A stretch of DNA of 64,000 nt from Astropecten irregularis (taxonomy: Eukaryota > Echinodermata > Asteroidea > Paxillosida > Astropectinidae), in assembly GCA_963971285.1 (NCBI GenBank), contig OZ020244.1:33356001-33420000 (forward strand), read 5' to 3'. Both the position numbers and the translations under genes were made by a program. Positions 12,394-23,016 of this stretch are shown here, piece by piece. Positions within the stretch are counted from its first letter, which is position 1, and each line of letters opens with the position of its first letter. The notes beneath the pieces are model-generated. The model saw only the letters and a list, made by a program, of their open reading frames with translations, ran no database searches and was not told the origin of the DNA.

Positions 12394-12528
12394 CAATAGC
12401 ACTCCGCACTTGAGCTAAAAATAGCACACGTTTGAGGAGACCAGGTGTGCTTCTGTGCATGCATGAAGTTTGTCTGACATCCGGGGGATTTTGTACTTGT
12501 GTGACGTCATAAGTGCGGAGCGCTATTG
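12394..12528. repeat. Short foldback element
   Basis: CAATAGCACTCCGCACTT at the left and AAGTGCGGAGCGCTATTG at the right differ at one position as inverted repeats, bounding a 135-bp segment. The inner sequence is not palindromic. It may be a small MITE; a target duplication was not resolved. Confidence 0.5.
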
Positions 12529-13576
12529 CAGGAAATTGTGTTTTGGAGTTTTTTTTTGTGCGTGCATTTATTTCAACATAATGCATTTCACAAGGCCCTG
12601 TAAAACTGACTTGAAATGGAGTCCATGTACAATACACATTCAAATATATGTATACATACACATACATTTACATTAGGCCTAAGTTCTATTAGAAGCAAAA
12701 AGGGAGGGAGGAGGGGGTGCGTGGAGGAAGATTTGTGACTTATTACAAGTTTATGAATCTATCCATGGCTGCATTATGCACCATTGTATTATAATTATGA
12801 GCATGCCGACTCATGTGCATACATGTATGCACTGTACGTGTACTTACGTCCGTGTGCATTACATGTACATATGTGCTGCATGCCTATCGTTTTGATGGCG
12901 TAAGCCATGTACCGGGTACATGTATGTGATGCACAGATGAAGACAGGTTTATTTTAGCCGTAACGTTTAGTCATGTGAAGACCCATGATACCTGTGTTGG
13001 TCCGTGGTCAGACTGAGGTCTACGCACCTCTTGGGACGGCAGCTTCTGGGGATAGTGAGTTACAGCAAACTGCCAAGACATTGGGCTTTTTTCAGGACAC
13101 CCATGCCCTAACACTAAAAAAGAACAGACTCCATAATTTTTTGTTACAGGCTCGATGCCATGTCGGATCGAATCAGCTGTCCATATACCAAGTTGCAAAT
13201 TTCCCCAACCAACGACATGACCTGGGTAGCAAAAAAAAACCCACAATTTTACCTTCTTTTTCCAAAACGATTCACGTTGGACAGCACCATTTTATATTTG
13301 TGCATGTAGGTTCCTACATGTTTGTATACTGTATTTAACAAGAGGCAAGATACTGCATATGTGTACGCAATGTGATTTGTTGCAACATTTTTAATACACA
13401 AATCGATTAGAGTTTCCACTTACCCTGGCAATGCGGAATTGTTGCTTTGTTGGGTGGCAAGGTTCCATGGTTTCAGGAAGTATTGTCACGTTGGCATAAT
13501 ATTACACAAACAGTACACTACATGTAGAGCTCTACAGGTGTACCGAGTAAGGGCCTTGAAACCTGTATGTGTTGTT

Positions 13577-13834
13577 AATGACCAGGGGCCAATTTCATAG
13601 AGCTGCTTAAGCAAAAGAATTGCTTAAGCATGAAAAATCTTCCTTTATCAAACAGGAATGCCAACCAAATTTCATGTGATGTTTACTGCTTTTGACTTGT
13701 ATTCGGTCATTGTTTGCTGAGCATTAACATTCACAAGGAGTTTTGGTTGGCATACTGATTTTATTGACCAGGGTTTTTGGTGCTTAGCAAAATTGGTGCT
13801 TAAGCAGCTCTATGAAATTGGCCCCTGGTCATTG
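13577..13834. mobile_element. GGGGCCAATTTCAT foldback MITE, divergent copy with longer ends
   Basis: The ends AATGACCAGGGGCCAATTTC and GAAATTGGCCCCTGGTCATT are perfect inverted repeats that extend 9 bp beyond the terminus shared by copies 1 to 3. Inside are CTGCTTAAGCA and TGCTTAAGCAG. The body has diverged. This copy may define the true outer boundary of the family. Confidence 0.8.
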
Positions 13835-13864
13835 CAAGTGCCTGGTCTGTGCTTTCAGTGTGGA

Positions 13865-13886
13865 GGGGGGGGGGGGGGGGGGGGGG
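13865..13886 (+). repeat. 22-bp poly-G run
   Basis: Uninterrupted run of 22 G, a candidate quadruplex and a site where length errors are likely. Confidence 0.9.
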
Positions 13887-13887
13887 A

Positions 13888-15984
13888 GTGTGCAGGTAAT
13901 TTGTAGGCCTATAATATGAGCTGAAAAGAGTGAAAGCTGTGAAAGAGTGCGAAGCTCAACTGTGTGCACCTTTATTTCATGGCTCAATCCTTCCTTATTG
14001 TCACTGCTTCATTGCATGGCCAGGCATTAAAAAAAATAATAATATAAGAAAAGACCCTACAGAAAACTGTATAATGTTCATGTTGTCCCAGTGAAATTCA
14101 GCTAATGGTTTCACAGGTCTAGGCCAGGCTACGTGTACATTGCACACTGTGTGACACAATTATGTTTAACAAGCCATGCTTGATAAAAGAGTTCTCACAT
14201 TGAGTGAGCTGAATTATGGATACAGCCTTGATCCAAGCCTTGTTTTCATTCCCGTTGTTAGGTGTATGAATACCTATCACACACATTCTATATGATATAT
14301 TACAATGTTCATAGCCATAAACATAGATGTACATTGAACACACGGTAGACGGTACACACATCCATGTGCTATTATGTACCGCAACTGAGCCAAGCCTAAC
14401 TTTCCATGCAGCTCACCCACTGAGCTGAATTACTTTATAGCCACACACATGTACATGTACATGTACCAATGCACGACACTCACGCTTTGACATTACATAA
14501 TAAAAACTGGACTGGAAACAGGTAAAATAGGGGCACTTGTGTATCAGATTTGCTTAACTGTACCTCAAGAATTCTGGAAACTGAAACTGAATGATTAGGC
14601 CCTACCTAATAAAAGCTGGTGAATCTCAACAATTACATGTAATTCCCATTCGCTTGCTTTTCTTTCATTTGAAGGCAACTTAATGCCATGAGATTCCAGA
14701 ATCCTCCCACACCCAATACATTTAACTGTAGAACTTTCTAATTAAGATTCATGGAGACAATGTATTGGTGACTGACAGTGACAGCATGATGACAAGAGGT
14801 GTTATAATATATAATGCCCACAGATACTCAATCTTACCAATATTAAAACATTCAATAGCAATGTTCAGCAAATTTGTATGTTAAATACAAATTAGGCTTG
14901 CCCTTCACCGACGTGGACTTGTTGAGTGCACATGAAACTAGAACAGCGAAGCTGTCATGGCTCGCTGCAGCCTAACTTGCAGTTACAAACATGATAGCAA
15001 ATTAAACAAATCTACAATTTGATGTTGGAGGTAGAAATCACAGATTCACCGCAGCTGTGATCAACTATTTGTACACATATGTTAGTGCTGTGCATTAAAA
15101 ACGGATTTCCAGGCTCCCGCTTAAAATCTAGCCATCCGGTTTCAAAATTTCAAAAACGGTATAACGAAACCAACATTTTAAAAAGTAGACTGACGTTTGC
15201 CCAATGAATTTACATGTACAACCCCAAAAGTGTAGACTATATAATATATACTTGAATTTCAGTGGTTTTTTGGTCCATTTTGCCAAGTAGAAACAAACTT
15301 TTCGCAAACTTGATTTAAAAAAAATATTGTGAAATATATTCCGAAAGCGACGATCGCATGCACACCGCATGCACATCACGTGGCCGCATGGCCCAGCCCA
15401 TGCAGCAGCAGCATTGCATCCAGAAAATTCCACGATGTGTATCCACCCCACACCATTCAAAGCATACGTTGTGCACCAGCGAAGTATACAGTCGCCAATT
15501 CGCAATCGGGCAGGAAGTGCAAGCCTACATGTTGTACGTACAGCATATGTATTTGGTGCAGTCTAGTTGCGCCCGGTACCGTGGGTTTCGGCCGGCTTCA
15601 CTGCAGATTTTGTGGTAAGAAATGTGACATGTCACGCTGAGTAAGTTATGAACGATTCTGACTGAATATTCTGTAAGGTTGGTTGCCGGCACCAAATCAT
15701 CGCAAGATTCCTAAACACGCACAGATCTAACATTTACATATGTACATTGTACATGTACAATGAATAAACCCCCACACTCAGTCTGTATGACCAAGGCAGT
15801 TGATTACATCATGTTTGTTATAATGGCGTTCCAATGTACTACAGTACATGTACCTCTGTAGTGTTGTGTATTAACAATTTGGAAATCAAAGTGACTGAAA
15901 ACGCTTTCATAATAAATTGTGCAGTTTTTATAAGCAAATCAAAATATCAATGCAAGAAAAGTCATTTGAAAAGTCGAATGGTGT
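13888..15984. other. Non-coding stretch
   Basis: No gene recognised. The segment 15329-15640 has overlapping open frames in three plus-strand phases, but none shows a known motif or consistent splice sites. A TGCCCTTCACCGACGT stretch near 14899 resembles TGCCCTTCAACGACGT in the SINE at 26620-26770. Confidence 0.4.
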
Positions 15985-16128
15985 ACGGTTTGGACGGCAT
16001 ACAAGTTAGTTGGCGTACAAGTTGGTTGGCGTACGAGTGGGTCGGCGCACAAATTGGACAGTGTATGAGTTGGTCAGCGTATAAGTTGGGGGGTGTACGA
16101 TTTGGTCGGCGTATGAGTTGACCGGCAT
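15985..16128 (+). repeat. Minisatellite: nine 16-bp units
   Basis: 144 bp that divide exactly into nine 16-mers of approximate consensus ACAAGTTGGTCGGCGT, with one to several substitutions per unit and no indels. One frame stays open through most of it because the unit lacks stops in that frame, but 16 is not a multiple of 3, so this is not a protein repeat. Confidence 0.9.
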
Positions 16129-16691
16129 TCCTGGCCAATTAGTGACGTTGGGCACATGGCCAGTGAGCACATACACGTACTAGGCTTATTTATGAAAAGC
16201 AATTTGGCTATTTCCAAAACTCTTTACATATGCAAATAAAGCAAGTAACACCCATTTCTGATAGACTAAGATCAGTCGGTTGGAAAGAAATCTGCATGTG
16301 ACAGCAATTTGCTGATGGAGCGAACACATCAAAAGTGCAAAAGGAATGCGTACATCTTAAAGGTACATTTTCGAAAAATTTCCCATATGTACTGTAACAC
16401 GGATGGGAACAGTGCCATGTGTGACAAGCGCCGCGCTGATAGGGCAATGCACAAGGTAGTGCTTGTGACGCGATGACGTCACGGAAACCATGTGCTCGCC
16501 GAACTTGTTCGCAGGCAGGGCCGTCGCAGGCACGTACGGAGCACGCATCACGCGATGTACCTATGCAAACACACATGGTGTACGACTACGCAACGACCAA
16601 GGGTAGGCCGTACGACAACTCTGGCGACCATGCAATTCTATGCATATTCATGTGGCGCTCTCAGCATACATAACCAACAGACCCAACACAT

Positions 16692-17760
16692 GTTGCAATT
16701 AGGGCTGTGCGTTCTACCCGGGTACTCGAAACCCGACCGAAACCATCGAGTACCCGGCTCCATTTTTTCGATTCTATTACCCGTAAAAAAATAACAACCA
16801 TGCCCTTTTTCATATAATACATCACTGACCTGCAAAATTTGTAGTTTTTTGCAATGTCAAAAGCAGATTATTTACCGCAAATCTGTACCGAAGCCGGCAG
16901 CGAGCCACAATTATCGACGCAGTCCGGCCGCGATCTACGGTACCCGACAACGCGACGCACCCCGGCCGCGATGTAGGCCTACATGTACGGCAGACCATCG
17001 GAACCGACCGAGCCCACACCGTGCACACACAGTACGTACGGTGTATACAGTATGTAGTCTTCCTGCCCACACGTGGTCGAGACTGGTGCACGTTGTTTTG
17101 ACATCGTGGCTATTACGCGTTGCCGTGTGTGGGGCGGATACCAGTCATGGAACATTCGGGATTACCATGCTGACCATGTGCACAATGCATCGTGATTACG
17201 TCTTAATAATGCGTTTGTCGCCCTAGTAATTTTTCTCACGTTATTTCTTAAGATCTAGCACATGTACGTGAAAAGTGTGTTTCTTCTAATTGGCCAACTG
17301 GACAAAATTACCGACTGAAATTCAAGTAAGATTTAGCTGATCAGGAAAGTGCGATTTACGGGGTGGTCAGAATATTTTACGGGGAACACGCAACGAAATA
17401 ACAACCCTGACAATGCATACATCGTGTTTGATGTCAGTGTTCGATGTCGGAAAAAAGATCACGCTAACTTTTGCTTGGCCTGTCATATCGGTAGAAATAG
17501 CGTAAACTAAAATTCGGCACCCCTAAAAAAAGCCGAAATCCGCTAAAGGTCGGGGTGTTTGGGGTAAGGTCTGGTAATTTTTTAGCACGCCTGGCTCGGA
17601 GCCCCGATACGGTACTCACCAACGGCCATTACGCAACATACTTCCGGGTTCTTAATTTCTTATGTTTTATATTATATCGCGGGTACCCGGGTACCCGCCC
17701 GTTTGGGCAAAGGGTACTCGGGTCCAAAATTACCCGTGAATGCACAGCCCTAGTTGCAAT
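16692..17760. mobile_element. hAT-like non-autonomous transposon, ~1.05 kb, with 8-bp target duplication
   Basis: The element is 16700-17752. Its ends TAGGGCTGTGCGTTC and GAATGCACAGCCCTA are inverted. It is flanked by identical 8-bp repeats GTTGCAAT at 16692-16699 and 17753-17760. Subterminal ACCCGGGTAC / GGGTACCCG motifs point inward from both ends. The interior (16850-17600) has no intact transposase frame. The shared TAGGGCTGT terminus links it to the smaller element at 6951-7345. Confidence 0.85.
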
Positions 17761-18019
17761 GAATATTCAACGACCTAACAATCGCACGCAGAAGGTGGCG
17801 CGGTTTCGCGATAAAATGGCAACAAAAATACAGCTGACCAAAGTTCAAATACGACCGCGGACTTTGTGAGTTCTTGAACGTTGGGTGACACCACAAAAAA
17901 TTATCAAAAGGTCGAAGAAATGTACAAATTTGTATGTTTTTTGGTATCATTCAAAAGATCGTGGCGAGGTCTGTCGAAGTATCAAATGATTCGAGTGGGC
18001 GTTGCTGAGTCGAGTGTGT

Positions 18020-18085
18020 GCCCATGCGCATCAGTTTCATTCGTGAAAACTTCAATTTTTGGTCAGTGCGATGACGTCACATAAT
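18020..18085. promoter_or_regulatory. Possible promoter motifs (CATGCGCAT and CRE)
   Basis: A CCATGCGCAT motif (NRF1-like) near 18022 and a perfect CRE TGACGTCA at 18072-18079 lie in CpG-containing sequence. Both are common in metazoan promoters. No transcript start can be assigned, so this is a suggestion only. Confidence 0.25.
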
Positions 18086-18303
18086 GAGATGATTGTGACG
18101 CCCTCTTGCAGCCGTTTTGTGCCAATTCGTGTAAGGGATTGTTCGCTGTGGAGAGAAAACGATTCTACCCAGGCCAGTGTTAGGCTAGCCTATATCAGAA
18201 GTTACTAAATCTTATATACAAGTGGAGGTCTTACAAGTTACAGAAGGCCTAACTGCAATTTACTTAGTCAAGTGAAGTGTATTTCTGCACAACACCGAGC
18301 AGA

Positions 18304-18451
18304 CAGACTGCTGGGCGTTACCTCATCTCAGTTTAGTACACTCAGGTTAGCTGGTACTGAGACGCAGTCGTATTTAGGTAAGTTAGTTTACTGTAGAAGC
18401 TGGGTACCAGCTACCCTAAGTGTACTAAACTGAGGTAAGCCCGACTGCTGG
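18304..18451. repeat. Foldback element
   Basis: Left segment CAGACTGCTGGGCGTTACCTCA with inner GTTTAGTACACT faces right segment AGTGTACTAAAC followed by TGAGGTAAGCCCGACTGCTG. Inner AGCTGGTAC / GTACCAGCT also pair. Arms of roughly 55 bp with a ~45-bp loop. The GGTAAGTT in the loop is not convincing as a splice donor. Confidence 0.65.
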
Positions 18452-18633
18452 CAATGGCAATGCGAAAAACTGCGGTGGTCTAACGTTAGCCTATGTCTGT
18501 CTGGAGCGGTCCACAGTGTCAGTGGTCCAGTCAATGCCATTCGCAACTCGCAAGCAATTAATTAATAAGAAATCACATCTGCCCCCAAATTTCAATCCCA
18601 ACAAAACATCGCGAAACAAAAAAAGGCAGTTAC

Positions 18634-18741
18634 CTCCTCCATCGAAATGCTCGGTGTCAGATTCTCAAGTCCATCGTGTCCGTTGTCTATCGTCAAAGAA
18701 TCTGGACTCAAGAATCCGTCGTGTCTGTCGTCCAGCGCCAT
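18634..18741 (-). CDS. Candidate first coding exon of an unidentified minus-strand gene (36 codons)
   Basis: On the minus strand an ATG at 18741 sits in the context CAAGATGGCGC, a strong Kozak context and close to the YY1-type start element seen at many housekeeping genes. The frame stays open for exactly 36 codons (starts MALDDRHDGF, ends SISMEE) to a donor G|GTAACT at 18633. The peptide is acidic and contains two similar HDG-containing halves. Upstream on the same strand lie CACGTG and GCATGCGC boxes. I do not recognise the protein and could not find exon 2, expected at lower coordinates. It could be chance; the start context and flanking motifs are the only support. The overlapping plus-strand frame looks less likely. 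Confidence 0.35.
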
Positions 18742-18784
18742 CTTGCTTTACCTTTCTTTTTTTTTCTTTCTCGATCATCTGTGG

Positions 18785-18830
18785 TTAGTCACGTGACAGG
18801 TTCTGTCAGAGACATCGACGCATGCGCTGT
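18785..18830. promoter_or_regulatory. Candidate promoter: E-box CACGTG and NRF1-like GCATGCGC
   Basis: CACGTG at 18790-18795 (inside GTCACGTGAC) and GCATGCGC at 18820-18827 lie 45 to 90 bp upstream of the minus-strand ATG at 18741. The pair is typical of TATA-less metazoan promoters. It could also serve a plus-strand transcript. Confidence 0.35.
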
Positions 18831-18867
18831 AAGGTTTTAAATGGCCAGGAGTTATAGTCTTGATTAC

Positions 18868-19035
18868 CAGTGGTCAATTTCACTAAGATTTATGATTCAT
18901 CTTTATTAATGATAATGTTTCCATAGTATCAAGTATTGTGACATCACACTTTGCTTAGCAATTAAGATTGATTATACGCATGTTGAGATCTGTCTTAGGC
19001 TGTGTCCTTAGCCTTACGTGAAATCGAGCCCACTG
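18868..19035 (+). mobile_element. CAGTGGTCAATTTCAC foldback MITE, intact copy
   Basis: Ends CAGTGGTCAATTTCACTAAG and CTTACGTGAAATCGAGCCCA form imperfect inverted repeats. The same element in the opposite orientation, split by an insertion, occupies 25047-25568. The TTAA at 18962-18965 here is the uninterrupted version of the insertion target there. Confidence 0.75.
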
Positions 19036-19980
19036 AGGAGACAGTGAAGTATTTATTTTATGTCTCCTGGAAATCAAGACTATCAAACTTTTGTACACAA
19101 TTAATATTAATGCCCTATTCCATACCATGCGTGGTGGGATAAAAATGGATGGAAAGTGGTTGTCAGTTCCTAGGTTTATAAGCAAATCCTTCCTCCATGG
19201 TTTTAAGGGTTATTCTTGAAAAAAGAAAATCTGCTCCACCCGTTCTCTGGTGTTGTTGGTGCTCTTGTTTGAGACCGAGTCAGACAAATTGAGTTGCATT
19301 TCAATATGTAGTTTTATTGGGTGGTTCTTGGGTAGGCCGGCTTTAGGGTCATAGTGTTTGAGTACACTCAAGTTTGCCTACTACACTGGCTGGCTTGAAA
19401 TGTCACTTGTCCTTGTCTTCAATCTCTTCATCCTTACCATCATATCACCTCCCAAACCCTCCACTCCATCCCAACCTCCATCCCCACCCCATCCTCCACT
19501 CCCCTGCCCCCCCCCCCCCCCCCACACCCCATTTCTCCTCCCACCCTCCATGATCCACCTCTTTCCCACACCTTGCACACTCCTCCCCTGTTTTAATGTA
19601 TGTAATTTATGTATATTTTATTCATTCACCACTGTCATTAAACTTGTTTTAATTGTTGGCCAAATAAATAATAATAATAAGAAGAATTGAGAATTAATCA
19701 CATTTTGGATATATAATTATTCATGAATATTAATTATTTTTGGTCGGGAGATTAATGTTCATTTAATATTCAATAGATAATTATACATACGGATTTATTT
19801 ATCTGTACATTTACTTGTTTGTCTGTTGGCTGTCCGAGTGTTTGTTTGTGTGTTTGTGCTTGTTTGTTTAAAATGTTAATTGGCAATTTTTATTGCCGTT
19901 GATCTTGGTTACTAAATAAAAATAAATAATATTTGCGGTACTCGCCGTGATATAATAATAATAATAATAATAATTTGGGA
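19036..19980. other. Non-coding: C-rich low-complexity block and AAT microsatellite
   Basis: A pyrimidine-rich block (about 19440-19590, with a C-run near 19508-19522) is followed by GGCCAAATAAATAATAATAATAA and AT-rich DNA. A pure (AAT)n tract lies near 19952-19973. The AATAAATAATAAT end could be the tail of a non-LTR retrotransposon, but no reverse-transcriptase remnant is visible. Confidence 0.45.
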
Positions 19981-20129
19981 GGCTAATCATCCTTACTGGC
20001 AGCTGGGGTGCTGAATTGCGAAGGATGCGACTTCAGCGTGATCGAGTAGCAGGCTTTCATGGGCACCCTTGGCTGCCAGCCACATCAACCCATTATAATG
20101 ATCACGGAGTACAGCCTGAGATCGAAAGT

Positions 20130-20301
20130 GTTTGATTTTTGTGGAGGGAGGAAAACCGGATCACCTGGAGAAAAACCCTCGTAGCATAGGAGAGAACCAA
20201 CGCACAACTCTACTCACATATGACCCCGGCCGGATTCGAACCCGGGACACATTGGTGAGAGGCGAGTGCCTAACGCACTTGCCACTACCCATGCCACCCT
20301 A
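20130..20301 (-). mobile_element. tRNA-derived SINE (minus strand)
   Basis: Reading the minus strand, a tRNA-like head (GGTGGCATGGGTAGTGGCAA near 20301) leads to a B box; its complement GGATTCGAACC is at 20232-20242. A body containing AAAACCGGATCACCTGGAGA on the plus strand follows, similar to a widespread SINE core seen in many aquatic animals (from memory, not verified). No intact tRNA fold is required. Confidence 0.6.
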
Positions 20302-20317
20302 TGAGTTTCGATTCACC

Positions 20318-20405
20318 CCCATTGGCCCCACCGTAGCTCGGTGGCCTATCGATATGGCATCTGGGCACTAGTAAACAGGAGGTCGTGGGTTGGAATCTCA
20401 CCTAA
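20318..20405 (+). mobile_element. tRNA-like SINE head (plus strand)
   Basis: A-box-like TAGCTCGGTGGCC near 20334 and B-box-like GGTTGGAATCT at 20388-20398. The B box departs from GGTTCGAATCC, so this is a degenerate tRNA-derived repeat, head-on to the SINE immediately to its left. Confidence 0.45.
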
Positions 20406-20578
20406 GCCAGCGCATGTTTTTCTCATGTGCACTGAACAAGCACTCGGCCGTGGAAGTAAAACCTACCTTTTCTTATATCAAAAATCCAGAAATTTCTGGA
20501 AGGGGAAAACAGAAAGTCACTTTTCGTCAGCGCCATTGGCAAAAGTACAATCTGCTTGTCAAAAAAAATAGAGGTTTA

Positions 20579-20875
20579 CGGGCAAATATATATCAAGGAA
20601 GATAAAGTAACAGTCATCTGTGAAAATTTCAGTTCCATACGGTGCCCACTTTTTGAGAAAACACGGAAAAACAGCCACACTAGTATCTCTTGTATTTTTT
20701 ATCTTTTAAAAGATCAAAAATAATTTCGGTCACTGGTTTTACTCTTTTCTTGATAAATACAGCATTTCAGGCTAAAAAAAATTTTTTAACTGTATGTTTC
20801 TATCACCACCATCTCCATTCTCCATACCCTGTAAGTTATACGTAAATCTGTGAACATTTCTGTTTTGGTAATAGT
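20579..20875 (+). mobile_element. TTAA-type MITE, copy 3 (both ends degraded)
   Basis: Matches the family body from ATATCAAGGAAGATA through the central palindrome TCTTTTAAAAGATC to AACATTTCTGTTTTGG. The left terminus is missing and the right is replaced by TAATAGTACACCTTATTGG. Confidence 0.75.
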
Positions 20876-20900
20876 ACACCTTATTGGTGTTGGTGATTTA

Positions 20901-21125
20901 GGGCCCTTTTCCAAACTTGGCTCGGCTCCGGCTCCAGCGCTGTCATCCATATGCTGAAATTAATGTAGGTTTTGGCTTTTCATTGAAGCTGAAGCTCTGT
21001 TTTCTTGTTCAAAATAGAGAATCTACTTCCAAACCGTAACCAAAAGTCTCTATTTTGAAACCTGTTATTCAAAAACGGAGTCACGAAATGGAGCCGAAGC
21101 CGGAGCCTGAGCCGAGGTTTGTGAC
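20901..21125. mobile_element. Foldback MITE with GGCTCGGCTCCGGCTCC subterminal repeats
   Basis: Left end GGGCCCTTTTCCAAACTTGG followed by CTCGGCTCCGGCTCC; right part GGAGCCGAAGCCGGAGCC then TGAGCCGAGGTTTGTGAC. Inner CTATTTTGAA/TTCAAAATAG also pair, so the element folds on itself. Non-coding. Confidence 0.65.
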
Positions 21126-21980
21126 AAACCCACTCACATTGTGACAAACCCACCCAGACTGAACTGTTGCGCACGACAGAGGGCGCTTTGAAATTAAAAA
21201 AATAATGACTACCGCAGCAGCTGTAGCTAGCTCTGTGATGTGGGATCATTGATGTCAAAAAACATAACTTAAAAGTCAGCGGCCTGCCAGTTCTTCACAA
21301 TGTAAGTATGAAGTTAATCATTGATTACTTGCATCCATTTAATTAAATATAACGCTTGTTTCGTATTGTTCGTCTTCGTCACTCACAGAAGTGCCAGTGG
21401 AAATCTTCCTTGACAAGTTCTTGAAGTTGAACAACAACAAGCGCGTAAGAAAATTGTATTTTATTTTGTAGTAGGGGCCTACACTATTTTAAATAGGCCT
21501 AACGACACGTAACGTTAGGCCTACCATGCCTACTGTCAGTATTTTGTGTGTGAACATGGAGGAAGGAATAGAAGGAGTTTGAACAAACCAGAGATCAAAC
21601 GACCCCCTCACCAAAGCATTGTCTATTCAATTCTTCCTCCACGCTTCAAAAGTTCAAGTGTCTTTGTGCATATAGCACCTCACCGCTCTACGGTTGCACT
21701 TGAGCAAGGAATTGTTTGATGACGTACGGCACCTCAGTCTCCAACATAGACCTACTATTTTTTTTTATAAAAAGATCTCATATTAACCATTTTTTTTTTC
21801 AAGAATAGGAGACACCCGGAAATAAATTTGAGTTGTTTTGGATTGCCAACAGGTTTCTTTGTTCATTCTTGTGTGTTGTTAGATGGTCCGAACTCGTCCA
21901 TTTTTTTAATTCGGCAAATAAAAATTGAAGTGTTGTACATCGTAAAAAATATCGGCTAATTCGCTCTCGCATGCATTACT
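21126..21980. other. Non-coding stretch upstream of the MEST exons
   Basis: Contains GTAAGTATG at 21302 and a short acceptor/donor-bounded segment (21389-21444) that I could not fit to MEST in phase. AGGCCT-rich short repeats lie near 21500. The missing 5-prime MEST exon(s) could be in this interval or further upstream. Confidence 0.4.
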
Positions 21981-22263
21981 CGCCTTTTGTCTGACAACAA
22001 AGGAATTTACACTCCGCCACACTCTATAATTGCAGGGTGTACGTCCCGTGATTAGGGGATGTACACCCTGCAGTTAGTTGCGATGATCGTAACCCTAGGT
22101 CTGACATGGGGACTGGGCCCTTAGGTCCCAGTCCCCATGTCAGACCTAGGGTTACGATCATCGCAACTAACTGCATGGTGTACGTCCCCTAATCATGGAA
22201 CGTACACCCTGCAATTATAGAGTGCGACGGAGCGTACATTTTTTTGTTGCCAGACAAAAGGCG
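21981..22263. repeat. 283-bp near-perfect palindrome (foldback element)
   Basis: Outer ends CGCCTTTTGTCTG and CAGACAAAAGGCG; inner arms GGTCTGACATGGGGACTGGG and CCCAGTCCCCATGTCAGACC are perfect complements, with the axis near 22120 and almost no loop. A secondary inverted motif (GGGTGTACGTCCC / GGGGATGTACACCC) lies within each arm, so four copies of a GTGTACGTCCC-like box are present. Such perfect arms imply a recent origin. Confidence 0.9.
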
Positions 22264-22446
22264 GGACGGGGACACTCCAGTAATGGCGGACAGTATATCA
22301 TGCCATCGGATCGGTCTATACAAGCAATCAGTCTTGGGCTTTTTGATGATCCTCCTAATTTACAGAGGTCGCAGGGACGGATCTAGCTTTCAGCAAACAG
22401 GAAAATCAAGTTTCGATGAAATCAAGTCCCAAATTGAGTCACAATT

Positions 22447-22789
22447 AGGCCTAAAAAAAAAAATTGTTGTGTTGCCCTCAAGTGGAAAAATTAAAATTTT
22501 GGGTCGGTCGGTCGATTTTTTTTTTTTTTTTTTTTTTTTTTTGGCAGACTTTCAAACATTTAAGAATAAGTACAGGATGTATGGTCACCAGGGCTTATAA
22601 ATCAACGGTCTTGGGTCGTTTTGAGGAGACACGCTTTTTTACTGCTAAATCTTACATTTTCTGTCAAAAATGGTGAGTTTTTATACTTTAGGACTCAGAG
22701 AAAAAAAAAGAAAAAAAAAATCCCGACCCAAAGTTTTGCCATTTTACGGTCAGTCGCTGAGGGCAACACAACCATTTTTTTTTAGGCCT
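22447..22789. mobile_element. AGGCCTAAAAAA foldback MITE
   Basis: Left AGGCCTAAAAAAAAAAATTG followed by TTGTGTTGCCCTC; right GAGGGCAACACAACCATTTT followed by TTTTTAGGCCT. Subterminal GGGTCGG / CCGACCC next to T- and A-runs also pair. About 343 bp. The long T-run near 22519-22542 is internal. Confidence 0.8.
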
Positions 22790-23016
22790 TGTGAAGGGGG
22801 TGTTGGTGGACCTGAAAAAAGGTTTATCAAGGGACGTGTGTTGGGGTAGTATGAATTTGGGCAAGGCATCCTATTCTTTGTAACTTACGAAACAGAAGTT
22901 GTTTTTTTCAAGATTTTTCTCAAATTATAGGGCAATATGGCACTAAAAATCAAATCACAGGTGTGAAAAATGGTTTGAAAAACACACCGGAATGAGTGAT
23001 TTCATTAGAGGCCTTT

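Noticed and set aside
15329-15640. Overlapping open frames with Cys/His-rich peptides
   Set aside because: Open in three phases at once, which points to composition rather than coding. The Cys spacing does not fit a zinc finger.
17816-17865. Short plus-strand start exon (MATKIQLTKV…) followed by GTGAGT
   Set aside because: Only 16 codons, no recognisable protein, and no second exon found in phase. It does not resemble the MEST N-terminus.
19358-19690. Proline-rich open frame through the C-rich block
   Set aside because: The proline run is simply the C-rich low-complexity tract, and the opposite strand gives a glycine run of the same origin.
21389-21444. Acceptor- and donor-bounded 56-nt segment upstream of MEST, with a W-K-S-S reading reminiscent of vertebrate MEST
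   Set aside because: The frame that gives WKSS stops after a few codons, and the frame that would join exon a in phase also contains a TGA. The open frame does not match MEST and ends in the wrong phase.
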